Positions 53,098 to 64,000 of a stretch of DNA of 64,000 nucleotides are shown in pieces (the first letter of the stretch is position 1; each line of letters starts with the position of its first letter). The position numbers were made by a program, and so were the translations under genes. Source of the stretch: Nymphalis io (lineage: Eukaryota > Arthropoda > Insecta > Lepidoptera > Nymphalidae); the NCBI RefSeq assembly GCF_905147045.1, contig NC_065917.1, positions 1,876,501 to 1,940,500 on the forward strand, written 5' to 3'. Under the pieces are notes generated by a model. The model was not told the origin of the DNA and did no database searches. It worked only from the letters and a program-made list of their open reading frames with translations.

Positions 53098-56000
53098 CTA
53101 ACACCAGCGGAAGGGCACGGCCCGCGGGCGGTCGGCTCCCTCCTTGACCAGCGGCTTGTGAAACTCACGACCCGGCCTGGAGTGTATGGTGGCCCAGCAG
53201 TGCTCGCAGTAATACTGGAATGCAAACAATGTGTACATTAATAAAAAAATATAATAATAATTTTTTTTAAGATAATTATACTTTTTTTTTTAATTTATAA
53301 CAGCAAAGCAAAAAGACTAGGCTCCACATAATAGTTTTAATATAATTTATAATTCATTTGTCAATGACGTACTAACCGATTCTAGTAAAGTAATGACTCA
53401 TTAGAAAGTTACAGCTTAGCGAGTTAGTAAATCTTCGAGTTTTTCGGCAGTTAAAACATATTAATTTGATAGTGATTCTCTCAAACTGAATTAGTCTTAG
53501 TTTTTGAGCCTTGTTTCATTTAATTTAGCGTGCAACGATTAAAAAAAAAAAGTTACGGACAGTTGGTAATAGATGGCGTTACTGATCGATCTCATTTATG
53601 ATATTTCTAACAAACACACCACTTTATAGAAATCAATCAATAAATATATTTATTTAGTAGCAATCTTGGGCCGTTTGGTACGAGCCTTATCCGACAAATT
53701 CTGCTAATTAACAGAAAAAAAAAACAGTGATTTCAAGTTGTCTCGACCGCGGCCTCGCTGAATCTCTTCTACCATTAGTAGATAGTAGCTTTCGCTCTCT
53801 TTACAATCTTTTTCATATATCCAGAGCCACTGGCACAGAGCCCGCTTGCCGCCGGCGGCTGGAGCGCCCTCGTTACCTGCAGACAGGTGACGTTGGCGCA
53901 GAAGAAGGGCGCGAACTTCGACCCGCAGCGCGCGCCCGCGCACTCGTCGCACATCTGGTCGTCCAGCACGTACGGCTTCACCTGCGGGGGAGGGGGGGGG
54001 AGTACAGCTTAGCGTTACGAATACAATCTCTACTATCATACACACATACATACATACGCATTGAATGACGTCGTTTCTTCAAATTCAACATTTCAAGCTG
54101 ATATATATTTTTTATATAGGACAGAATAAAAAAAACCACTTAATGTTAAGCGGTCATCGTCGCTCATAGACATTGGCTATGTAAGAAATATTAAAGATTC
54201 CATGTAGGAACGAAGACGTATGTATGTCCCTTGTGCCTGCAGTTACACTGGCTCACTCACCCTTCAAACCGTAACACAATGATACCAAGTACTGCTGTTT
54301 TGCGGTGGAATATCTGAGTAGGTGGTACCTAAACAGACGAGCTTGCACAAAGCTCTACCACCAGCTTTCTATTAAAAAAATTATAAAAGTTAGCAATTTT
54401 ACACGTCCGTGTCTCGACAAACACGCTGTAAAACTTCGGATTATGATGAGAGAGACTTTAGTTGCACTGTGCACCCCGTATAGCCGAAATGGCCCAGTGG
54501 TAAGAACGCGTGAATCTTAAACGATGAGCGTGTGTTCAAACCCGGGCAAGCACTAATGAATTTTCATCACATGTGTATTCCACCAACCCGCATTGGAGCA
54601 GCGTGGTGGAATAAGCTCCATACCTTCTCCTCAAAAAGGGAGAGGAGGCCTTAGCCCAGCAGTGGGACATTCATAGGCTGTTACTGTACTGTACTTACTG
54701 TGCACCTGTGTTTGCACACACACACACACACACATGATCACTGTGATATATCCAACGAGTGACATCAGAATCCTCACCTCGACTCGCTTGTCAATGTCTC
54801 CGTGCTGCAGCTGGACGAAGCGAGCAGAGATCGCCGCGATGTACGACTGCTGATTGGAGAACGCGACTCGACCGGCGCCCTGGAAACGATGGCAAACATC
54901 CGTTATCGATGGCGTTTTTACGACAAAATGTCCAGCGATTCGGACGAGGCCTGGTCCTCGATCTGGATATCAGTGAGCTGTATATTATATAAATAATATT
55001 TAGTTATCTCCACTTTGCTAAAACAATATAATATTTTGGACTTCCAAGATACAGTTTTATCACCTAGTATGGAAGTCAAATAAAAGTTTTTTTTTGTGCA
55101 TTCATTTATAATTAGCCTAGCGCAAAGCTATCTAAGCAGTTTTTTTTTTACTTAGTAATATAAAAATTGTATTTTTTTTATTTTATAGCAAGGCGGACGA
55201 GCGTATGGGCCACCTGATGGTAAGTGGTCACCAACGCCCATAGACATTGGCATAGTTGTAAGATGTTACGTCCGTTTTGCCTGTAATTACACTGGCTCAC
55301 TCACCCCTCAAACCGGAACACAACTATAACAAATACTGCTGTTTTGCGCTAGAATATCTGATGAGTGGGTGGTACTTACCCAGACGTGCTTGCACAAAGG
55401 CCTTCCACCATTAAAAATTTTATTCGTAAGGCAACGTTTTGTCACAATAAATTATTAATATTGAGACTACGAACTCTCAGCAAGACAAGACTAATTACTC
55501 GTGTATTCGATGAATGTATATAGATACTGTAAGGTTCTACTGATTTTTAATAATTATTTTGAGATTTTTAGTATATAATGGTAATATTTTTAGCTAAATT
55601 AACACTGGTTGGAAATTATTGAGCGAAAAAAAACTACGCGATATATATAAAAAAAGAAACAAATGACGGGAAAATCGTCGCGTTCGATGGTTGCCGGGGT
55701 GATTGGAAGAATTGCAAATAAAAATGTAATAGAATTGTAAAAGTAAATGCGAAGGATTGTTTTACTGAGGTATTCATACAGTATTTATTGTTATTTAAAT
55801 CATTTATAACGTTAAAGAAAATTATTGCCATCCTTAATTACACATACAGCCCAAAAAATATATGTTTCAATGTCACCTTTGGATACTTCAGCTCGGGGTC
55901 AGTATCGATGCCAGCGTAGCAGACGCCCCCGTACAGCCGGTCCATTATCATAGCGAGCTCCACTGAAAGAGAAAAAATTAAAATAATAATAATAATATCC

Positions 56001-59000
56001 TGGGACATTTTTCACACACGGCAATCTGATCCCAAACTAAGCAGAGCTTGTGCTATGGAAACCAGACAACTGATATACTACATATACTACTTTTCTTTTG
56101 TGAATACATACTTGTATAGATAATTACACCCAGACTCAGGACAAACAGACATATTCGGGCACAAAAATGTGTGTCCTGGGAAATCGAATCCTCAACCTTC
56201 GGCGTGAAAGGCAAGTATCCACCAACCACGCCAACCAGCCTGTCAAATTATTTATGGCGCTTACGAAATAACAAAAGTCGCAGCCATTCCGTGTCTATAT
56301 CATGATTTCTTAAAAATATTCAAAGGAATTATGAAAATCATTACAATAGATATATAATAAGCTCTCTTGAATAAAATAAACTTAGTACCCTTTTGTGCAT
56401 AATTATAAAATTCAATTTATAGCACCGTTTATTTTAAAACAGTGTTACGCCGCGTCTGTCCGTCTGTTTGGAAACTCAAAAACTATCGAACTGATTTTCA
56501 ACGGTTGAACCCAGGACCTCCGAGTCTGCGGCCATATATCAAGCCACTAGACCAACGAGGCATTCAAAAGCTCACAACTTACCTCGGTAACCAGTATAGT
56601 ATTACGATATTAGCGTTTTATTTAGAACCTTATTCTACCCGTACCGGGGCAGGTAGCCACTAGCTAGTAAGTTATAAGATAAAGGGAAAACGATAAGATC
56701 AAAGAACAAACTCACCGGCCTTCAACGGACGAGGAACACCACCAACGAACACCGTCTTCCTCGGATCCAATGGCATGCTCGCGTCCAGTACGAAATCCGC
56801 GTCGGCCAGCCTCCAGGGCCTGATCTGTACCGGCTTATCCCTGATCGTCGGCGACGACACGCAGAGGTACAGTTTATCGTCATCAGTGATGCAGGCCTCC
56901 ATGAGAGCCGCTACCGAACTCTCATCCTGAAATTTAAATAGGGAATTTCTTAAGTCGCGGCTGCTATTATTATAGTAAACGCAGACTAATTACGAACTAT
57001 TGTACCTGAAATAACACATTCTCTACCAAGTAACTAAACCGTACTCCCCAAAAAGTATTGACGCAAATAAAATATATTCAATACAAAACAATTATCAATA
57101 TAATAATTCCAAAAATATTAATCCTGTAAACTCGAAACACACCCGCAAACGGTCGTGAAACGTCAGAGTGATATGCGACATTAATCGTAATAATCATAAC
57201 ATTTCTAGAACACGCATGAATGTATATCACCATAAGTCGGTTGTCAACATTTCACGGGCGAGTAATGAAGTGAGTTTAGTTTTTACAGAATAGCACTAAC
57301 AGGGCACAGATAATATCGCCAATGACACGTAATATGGGAAAGATACGCAAACAAAAATATTAAAAAGCCGACAAAGACGACGAGAAAAAAAAGTCTTCTC
57401 TTACTAATTTCTAGTCTTTATTTCATCAAAATCCGTCGAATCTTTGATATTTACTACTTTGGACTTATCAATACTATTTCTATTTTATACAACCAACCGC
57501 TGCTACCTAATAATTAAAATATTTTACGTGTAATTCAAATAGGCCTTTAAAGTTCATTCTGGCGAGACAGTAAAACAATCGCTACTTACTTGGAACAGCA
57601 GAAACGCGTATCCCTTGGGCGGAAAATAGCTCTTGCTCTCGGCTTTATGGGGCCAGTCCACGACCAGCGGCCCGAATCGTCGAAACGATGACGTGATTTC
57701 ATCTGGAAAGAACACAACCACAGTGAAAACGACAATAAAATCGAAACGGCTCAGGGGGACGTTTATCTGACGCAACGGCAGAGAAACACAGCCTCAGCGA
57801 TCTTCTACAATACGAGTATATGTATGTATGATATTTACTGCTATCTGGTGCAGCGCACCGAGACCGGCGGTGCGACGCGCTGTTTCTCTGTTAATGAGGC
57901 GTCACAAAGTATTAGTTTACATTCAATTTATTCAAATACACTTAACATTTCAACGTCACGATTTATGCAATTTTATTTTTAGAGTATATTTAGTACTGTG
58001 TTATAAAAACTATTGCCTCGTCGGTCTGGCTATGAGAACGCAGATCCCGAGTTCTTGGGTTCAAATACACCAGGTTAGGCAAGAGTTTTTCCGTCCAATA
58101 ATACTCAGTAGCAGCCCGGAACCTGGATGTCGGAACTCTGTATCTTATGCCTCGGAAAGCACGTAAAGCCGTTGATCCTGTTCCTGGACTCTTGACGGTC
58201 GGGTTGCCGTCCAATCGGATTATAAGAGTACACCTGTGTTTGCGCACACACTTGTGCACTATATGTCCTGCACAGTTGGCAATCGGTCTGGAAGACATCT
58301 CCATAATTGTCTGGCTTGCACTAAAGAGCAAGTCTATTCAAGTCATATATTCAAAAAACCACATCACGGTGATACGCTATTTTGACACGTGTATCCTTTG
58401 AAAGCTATAATTATTATAGTCAATTTCGCATATCACTTTGCTTCGTCATGATATCAAGAGTTACACGCTTAAGGCGTTAAGGGCGTTCCTTAGAAGTTTA
58501 CCTAACGAGACATTTTCCTTACAAAAATAACATTACATGGATGGAAAGTGTTAAAAATTCTCAACAAACAGATATAACTATGCATGTAGGTATACATAGA
58601 AGCCAAAGTAAATTTGGTAGCCATTCACATATTTTTTTTGATGAGCCGGTTGGCGTGGTTGGTAGATCCTTGCCTTTTCACGTCGAAGGTTATGGGTTCG
58701 ATTCCCACCCAGGACAGACATTTATGTGCATGAACATGTCTGTTTGTCCTGAGTCTGGGTGTAATTATCTATATAAGTGTGTATTTACAAAAGAAAAGTA
58801 GTATATGCAGTATATCAGTTGTCTGGTTTCCATAGCACAAGCTTTGTACTTTTATTATGACAAGTATTTTTATTATGACAAACATAATCCCGGTAACTAT
58901 TCGTTTTGTTTACGGATCGTTCACGTCCAATAACGTATCACGTAACCAATTTTATTATTGAAACGCTAGTATATTTCGTCTTCATAAAATTACCCTACTA

Positions 59001-60876
59001 TTCGTTAATCGAAGCCTCCTGATGTATTTTTATAAAAACAGGTTGGCACCTCACATAACCACGCCTTACATCGCCAATGCGCCACCAACCTTGGGAACTA
59101 AAATGTCACTTGTGCCTGCAATTACACTGGCTCACTCACCCTTTAAACCGGAACACAACAATAGCAAGTATTGCCTGTTTGGCGGTAGAATATCTGTATA
59201 CCACCAAATGATAAGATTTAAGTAACAATTCTTTCGACGAAGTGCAGCAAAATATCAATCTAATTATAAAGATTCTTACGCACAAACATCCTTAGCAACG
59301 AGCACATTATATAATACATATTATATTATATAACGTCCACAGATAATATAAAACGATATTATAACACAGAGTCGGTTAAAACAATTCCTAGAGACAATCA
59401 AAGCTCGCTCGGAGCGTAACTGGGGCGCGCCTCATTGTGCGCGGTAATATATCTGCGAGTCTAGATTAGGTATTGTTATTCGACCTAGAATCGTATCCAA
59501 AGGCTGGCCAGAGGTTCGTGAATAAAACGCTTCATTTAAACTTAATGGAATATAATATCTCGTACTCATTGTTTAACTTTATAAACGACTAGTTAGGTTA
59601 GTTGGTTAAAAACCAACAAAGCCTGTGAATCAAAATCATAAAATCAAAATATTTTTTATTCAAATTTACTTTTACAATTACTTTTGAATCGCCAAGCGCT
59701 ACCACTCATTTTGTCTCACAGCTGGGCTAACGACTCCTGTCCTTTTGACGAGAAGGTTCTTAACCACGTTACTGCAAAGCGGCTCGATGGATACACATAT
59801 GACAAACTGTCAATAAAACACGGGCAGGTTTCTTCACGACGTTTTCCTTCATCGAGCACGAGATGAATTATAGACACAAGTTTCACGCCTCCTAACCACT
59901 CCTAACCACCACGGCTCATAAACGTGAATGCAAAATTTAGTCGAATTATAGCTCTCAGTCTCACCCTCGTCAATGTCAGGCGGCAGTCCACCGACGAACA
60001 CCTTCCGGCTAAACCTCTCCCCGTGCTCAGATCCAGCAGACACCGGCGACGAACGCGCCGGCGAACCGAGCGCGCTGACGCACATTGATAATCCTGAAAT
60101 TAATCGTTTACCATTTACTTTACAATATACAAATATATTCACGACGTCGTAGACGTTGAGACACGCTGAACAGAAACGCTATCAAGAGCCAACATTTTAA
60201 AATGGAAGTAAATTAAGTTATTTTCGACTTTTCAGTATTTACTTTAAATTTCATTTTGTCGGATTGCCATCCCAACGGATTACGACAGTGATAAAATGTG
60301 AATGTGTGTTTGCCGCACATATTTATGCACTATAATATATCTATGACTGTCCCGAGTTCAATCCCAGGTCGGACCAATATAAAGTTATTGGGTTTTTCTG
60401 TCGAAAAATCTTAATCAAGAGCAGCCGGGAGTCTGGAAGTTGGAGGTGTGTAAACTCCCGTGCCTCGGAAAGCCTGTAAGTCCTGCGCCTGAATTCTTTC
60501 CGGTCGTGTCGGATTGCCGTCTTATAGGATTATGAGAGTTAGGGAATAGAGAGTGCCTGTCTTTACGCACACACTTGTGCACTATAATATCTTCTGCGCA
60601 GTTGTCTAATCTCTCTTGAGATAGATGTCTGGAGGGCCTTATGTATATCTAGTTCTGTAGGCAGTCTCTGAAATCCATCTGGAGAACACACATGATGCAT
60701 TAAACTAGAAGCTAGTTTTGAAGGTCCCTAAGGACGACATTAAATGTAAACCTAACCTGCAGCACTAAGCCTCGACACCACGTCCTGAGTCTGGTCTGCG
60801 GGTCCCGAGGGCGATCCAGCGCCAGCCCCGCTCGCAACACCACCTTCTTCCACTCCGGGGAAGAAAGGAGACTTGA
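53098..60876 (-). CDS. orb2: CPEB-family translational regulator (Orb2/CPEB2-4 type), 3' exons only
   Basis: Eight exons: 60876-60757, 60093-59965, 57702-57590, 56926-56716, 55962-55877, 54879-54778, 53981-53877 and 53214-53098 (stop TAG). All have GT-AG introns in phase and encode 326 residues. CPEBs bind U-rich elements in mRNA 3' UTRs and control poly(A) length and translation in germline and neurons. Visible features, in order: a Gly/Ala/Ser-rich linker (GVASGAGAGSPSGPADQ), then RRM1 with RNP2 VFVGGL and RNP1 KGYAFLLF. RRM2 follows with VFVGGVPRPL and GAGRVAFSNQ. Last is the zinc-binding C-terminus (CDECAGARC, FCANVTC, YYCEHCW, two His), ending PFRWC. The first exon listed is readable only in the frame starting KSPFFPGVEE. 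The N-terminal half, including any glutamine-rich region, is missing and presumably lies beyond 64000. Identity is firm from near-complete agreement of the RRM and zinc blocks with Orb2. Confidence 0.95.
54120..54365 (+). repeat. Dispersed repeat family D
   Basis: GGTCATCGTCGCTCATAGAC through GTCCCTTGTGCCTGCAGTTA to GAGCTTGCACAAAGCTCTAC. Lies between the zinc-domain exon (53877-53981) and the exon at 54778. The segment with GCGCCACCAACC is deleted. Confidence 0.75.
54482..54700 (+). mobile_element. SINE family A with internal deletion
   Basis: AGCCGAAATGGCCCAGTGGT head, then a jump from GAATTTTCATC to ACATGTGTATTCCACCAACC, losing ~90 bases. Ends GGCTGTTACTGTACTGTAC. Confidence 0.83.
54715..54734. 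repeat. (CA)n microsatellite
   Basis: About ten CA units, 43 bases before the exon at 54778. Confidence 0.7.
55165..55410 (+). repeat. Dispersed repeat family D
   Basis: GGCGGACGAGCGTATGGGCC to GCTTGCACAAAGGCCTTCCA. A ~50-base segment in the middle is missing. In a CPEB intron. Confidence 0.78.
55985..56244 (-). mobile_element. tRNA-derived SINE, family B
   Basis: Plus strand AATAATAATATCCTGGGACA to ACGCCAACCAGCCTGTCAA, starting 22 bases from the acceptor side of the exon at 55877-55962. Confidence 0.86.
56445..56500 (+). repeat. Fragment of dispersed repeat H
   Basis: CGCCGCGTCTGTCCGTCTGT then AAACTCAAAAACTATCGAAC. Abuts a SINE C head fragment. Confidence 0.4.
56502..56562 (-). mobile_element. 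Head fragment of SINE family C
   Basis: The reverse complement gives GCCTCGTTGGTCTAGTGGCT to GGAGGTCCTGGGTTCAACC, only the tRNA-like part. Confidence 0.7.
58016..58301 (+). mobile_element. SINE family C, diverged
   Basis: GCCTCGTCGGTCTGGCTATG head, GGAACCTGGATGTCGGAACT body, GCACAGTTGGCAATCGGTCT near the end. In a CPEB intron. Confidence 0.78.
58640..58850 (+). mobile_element. SINE family B, 3'-truncated
   Basis: GATGAGCCGGTTGGCGTGGT with B box GGGTTCGATTCCC, ending at CCATAGCACAAGCTTTGTAC. Confidence 0.85.
59055..59205 (+). repeat. Dispersed repeat family D, partial
   Basis: CACGCCTTACATCGCCAATG to GGCGGTAGAATATCTGTATA. Confidence 0.7.
59695..59920 (-). mobile_element. SINE family A, old diverged copy
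   Basis: Plus strand CTCACAGCTGGGCTAACGAC, then TTTCTTCACGACGTTTTCCT and ACCACCACGGCTCAT follow the reversed SINE A order with many changes. Ends about 45 bases from the CPEB exon at 59965. Confidence 0.6.
60255..60645 (+). mobile_element. Two overlapping SINE family C pieces
   Basis: 60255-60340 matches the family's last third (GTCGGATTGCCATCCCAACG). 60344-60645 restarts inside the head (CCGAGTTCAATCCCAGGTCG) and runs to the end. This suggests a partial tandem copy or an insertion of one copy into another. Confidence 0.7.
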
Positions 60877-61266
60877 CTGAAAAGACAGAAACCAATATAA
60901 ATAATCATTTAAAAAACACAGAGCTTTTATTTTATGCATTTACTAAAACGGATAAAGTTTTAGTTTATAAAATTTCAGAGTATTGTCACCACACCAAAAG
61001 TGTTTGCAAAAAATCTCAATCAGCTCATTTGGTTGTAAGGAACTCATTTGGTAAAGGAAGGCTTTAAATTAAATGGATATAACCCAAATATACTAACAGC
61101 TGATATTAAACAAAATGTATTAAATTACAAAATATTTGATTCAAGCCCATTCTCGTGAGAACTTTCAAAGTTGGACACTGATTCTCTCTTTCTGTCATCA
61201 TTGATTTGACATACGAGAGAATAAGACATCGCATTGTTGAATAGTTAAAGCCATTAACAAATTACA

Positions 61267-61268
<2 letters not shown>

Positions 61269-61325
<57 letters not shown>
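61269..61325. repeat. Long (TA)n microsatellite
   Basis: About 28 uninterrupted TA units. Preceded at 61183-61250 by a copy of the short CTCTCTTTCTGTCAT element. Confidence 0.85.
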
Positions 61326-61329
<4 letters not shown>

Positions 61330-61653
61330 GACACTAAGTCCACATGTGTATATTAATAAAATCACTTAAACTTTTTTAAAACTTAATTAAAATAACTTCC
61401 AAATCGAAATACTATCTTAGTATAATTATAGTATTGTTGAATTATTTTTTTAACACCAAACTGAAAAAACTTACTAAAACGATATACATAATAGTTATAT
61501 CAAAAGACGCAGCGTCTTCTGGAGAAGGTTTTTATATATAATATTAGTATATAAGTCGCTACACTTCGCAGTTACATCCCGCTTTATATTTAGACTATTG
61601 ACGTGACAAGAGTGAATTTCATGTTCTTTGTATTAATTATATAATATGTAAAT

Positions 61654-61908
61654 GAGCCGAGATGGCCTAGTGGTTAGAACGCGTGAAACCCGGGTTTGAA
61701 CCCACTATCATCGGTTAAGAATTGAAACTTTCATGTGCTTAGTTTGTGTTTATAATTCCTTGTGTTTGACGGTGTAGGAAAACATCTTAAGGACACCTGC
61801 ATGTTTCTTATTTCACTGAAATTCTGCTACATGTGTATTCCACCAAAAAAGACAAATATGCTTTAGCCCAGCAGTGGGACATTCACAGGCTGTTACTTTA
61901 CTTTATGT
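61654..61908 (+). mobile_element. SINE family A with an internal micro-inversion
   Basis: Starts GAGCCGAGATGGCCTAGTGG and ends GGCTGTTACTTTACTTT. Bases 61688-61723 carry the B-box part in reverse orientation (CCCGGGTTTGAACCC ... ATCGGTTAAGA). Part of the 3' body is deleted. Confidence 0.8.
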
Positions 61909-62239
61909 AAAATGTTATCAAATTGGTATATAGTGCACCATATTTGATTTTTCATTGACTCCGTTTCAAGCCAATACTGGTTGTCTGGAAGAGACGATAC
62001 CGCCGCCATATTGTGCCTCTTATTAGATATTTTTATGTCGTTGAAATTGTAAAATTTATTATCCTTGTGCTGTACAATTAGAATATTAATGTTTTATATA
62101 TGTTTTTTTTAATTCAAAAATATCTATAATTTTCCACTTCGCTTATTAATGAATTGAAATATTTATTAGAAAACATTAACGATTAATGCTTATTACTCAG
62201 TAAATCACTAATATATAAATTATAGGCTGGCGAGTATGT

Positions 62240-62395
62240 GTGTGTGTGAGTGAGCGAGGTGGGAAATGGTCACCACCGCCCATAGACATTAGCGCTGTTA
62301 AAAATATTAAACATTCCATACATCACCAATGCGCTACCAACCCTAAGATGCATCTCTATAGACAAGTTATAGTTACAAAGCCCTACCGACCACCA
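62240..62395 (+). repeat. Dispersed repeat family D, short diverged copy
   Basis: GAAATGGTCACCACCGCCCA, then ACATCACCAATGCGCTACCA and AAAGCCCTACCGACCACC. Confidence 0.55.
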
Positions 62396-62515
62396 TTAAA
62401 AAATAATAATTAAAGATAAATAATAAATTTAATTGTATTTACTTAAAATACTATGTAAATTGTAAAACAGTAACCATTAAGTATCTTGCCGGTACTTCGT
62501 AATAGAATCTACATT

Positions 62516-62793
62516 AATAATAATAATAATAATAATATCCTGGGACATTTTTCACACACGGCCATCTGATTCCAAATTAAGCTTGTATAAAGCTTGTGCT
62601 ATGGAAACCAGACAACTGATATACTACATATACTACTTTTCTTTTTGTAAATACATACTTTATATAGATAATTACACCCAGACTCAGGACAAACAGACAT
62701 GTTCATGCACACAAATGTCTGTCCTGGGTGGGAATCGAACCCACAACCTTCGGCGTGAAAGGCAAGTGTTCTACCAACCACGCCAACCGGCTC
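62516..62793 (-). mobile_element. tRNA-derived SINE, family B, full length
   Basis: Plus strand starts with an (AAT)n run, then ATCCTGGGACATTTTTCACA, and ends CCACGCCAACCGGCTC. The (ATT)n tail is intact on its own strand. Confidence 0.88.
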
Positions 62794-62854
62794 AATCTAA
62801 TCACCGTTCAGAATCTACATTCTGAACGGTGATAGTTTTACAATTAATTCATAC

Positions 62855-63135
62855 TGGTGATAGAGGTTTGTGCAAGCTCGCCTGGGTAGGAACCACCCAC
62901 TCATCAGATATTCTACCGCAAAACAGCAGTACTTGGTATTGTTGTGTTCCGGTTTGAAGGGTGAGTGAGCCAGTGTAATTACAGGCACAAGGGACATAAA
63001 ATCTTAGTTCCCAAGGTTGGTGGCACATTGGCTATGTAAGCGATGGTTGACATTTCTTACAATGCCAATGTCTAAGGGCGTTGCTGACCACTTACCATCA
63101 GGTGGCCCATATGCTCCGCCTTCCTATTCTATATT
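62855..63135 (-). repeat. Dispersed repeat family D, near-complete
   Basis: Plus strand GGTTTGTGCAAGCTCGCCTG to CATATGCTCCGCCTTCCTAT. Confidence 0.8.
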
Positions 63136-63507
63136 TAAAAAAATTCAATACTGTAAAATCAAACATGACAATTTAAAAGAGCTTTTATGAGCCGACTCGA
63201 ATAGATAACATTTCGATTTTTTGGCCGTTACTTCGTCGATGGTACATGAAACGATTACGTACAATTTTCACGAATTATTACCAAAATTCGTGTTAAGAGG
63301 TCGTGTTTGTAACAATTATCGTGGAAGCCAAAAGTCAACGACATCCGCGCCTTGGAAGTGAGCCAACCAACAAAGATATCCCAAATGAGACGCTCCCACA
63401 AACGCATACGCTCATACCGAATTAGATAATTCTTATAATATTTATAAATCCATATATGTATATACATAACTAGCTACCCGGCCCGGATTCGCACGGTTAG
63501 AATATTA

Positions 63508-63938
63508 ATCTAGATCAATGTTTCCCAACGTGGGGCCCACGCCTCACAGGGGAGCATTTTTTTTATTTAAGGGGGCAATTTAAAAATGGACTCGACACGA
63601 CTTAACCCTTATACTGATAAAGAGAAGAAATCGACTTGATATAACACAACGTGGAGACTTGAGATTAAAGCTAAGCAAATTGGAACCTAATATAATATCT
63701 CTGTGCAGCATGCATCAAGCGCAAGGATCGCACTAAATGAATTTAGAAAAATTTGAATTTCATTTTTCCATTATATGTTTTGAAACTTACGATGTTTAGC
63801 TAACAATTTCATAGTGATTTCTTTCTAAAACTTATCATTTATATTTCTTAAGGGAATAAAACAATTTTATGTATGGAGGGCATAAAAATTTAAGAAATGT
63901 TAAGGTGGGGCATGACCAAAAAAGTTGGGAAACACTAA
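63508..63938. mobile_element. hAT-like MITE
   Basis: Left end CAATGTTTCCCAACGTGGGG and right end GTTGGGAAACACTA are inverted relatives, resembling the CAGTGTTTCCCAAC termini of hAT transposons. About 430 bp, non-coding. I could not see a perfect 8-bp duplication. Confidence 0.55.
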
Positions 63939-64000
63939 TTATAAACACTATTGATAAAACGTTTATTTATGTAATACATATAACTATATTGGTCGATTCT

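Larger units (their letters stand above)
60877..64000. other. Upstream CPEB intron (no further exon recognised)
   Basis: The first recognised exon opens with two bases of a split codon, so another exon must lie upstream. I found no CPEB-like frame up to the window end, only repeats. Confidence 0.6.

Noticed and set aside
60712..60939. Minus-strand frame reading SSLLSSPEWKK as coding
   Set aside because: The phase does not fit the next CPEB exon. The alternative frame gives a continuous family-like sequence.
63255..63467. Possible upstream CPEB exon or separate gene on the minus strand
   Set aside because: No CPEB-like sequence, no suitable splice phase, and no recognisable domain.

Overview
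This is nuclear DNA from an insect, almost certainly a butterfly or moth (Lepidoptera). The sequence is AT-rich, its genes are split by canonical GT-AG introns, and it carries a dense load of tRNA-derived SINEs, a ~300-bp dispersed repeat, MITEs and non-LTR retrotransposons of types I associate with lepidopteran (nymphalid-like) genomes. The order assignment rests on recognised repeat and protein types, not on a search. There is no bacterial, phage or CRISPR content.

Layout. (1) 140-26658, plus strand: a nine-exon TMEM26-family membrane protein gene. Its introns are packed with repeats, including a CR1/Jockey-like LINE (about 4930-9545, minus) that was itself hit by an R1-like LINE (6372-7201) and by a SINE (7719-8018), both with visible target-site duplications. 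(2) 26659-29910: intergenic, with a SINE and MITE pieces. (3) 30002-33071, minus strand: a three-exon carboxylesterase-family gene that has lost the catalytic Ser and His. (4) 33994-34536, plus strand: an intronless C2H2 zinc-finger gene divergent from the esterase. (5) 34537-43580: no cellular gene recognised. It holds a ~120-bp tandem repeat carrying a palindromic insertion, RTE, BEL/Pao, R1 and Helitron remnants, and a 251-bp LTR-like element. (6) 43581-44243, minus strand: a second intronless gene, with six C2H2 fingers. (7) 46590-53097: a long stretch nearly free of dispersed repeats, directly downstream of the next gene and probably its 3' UTR. (8) 53098-60876, minus strand: the last eight coding exons of a CPEB-family translational regulator of the Orb2/CPEB2-4 type (two RRMs plus a zinc-binding C-terminus). 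Its upstream exons lie beyond what I can recognise and probably outside the window.

The genes show no operon-like functional link. The main biological points are an in-frame TGA in TMEM26 followed by 39 coding-like codons in the same frame (possible readthrough), an apparently non-catalytic secreted carboxylesterase, a structured and repeat-poor CPEB 3' UTR, and the tandem array with its palindromic insert. I found no convincing undescribed multi-gene system.
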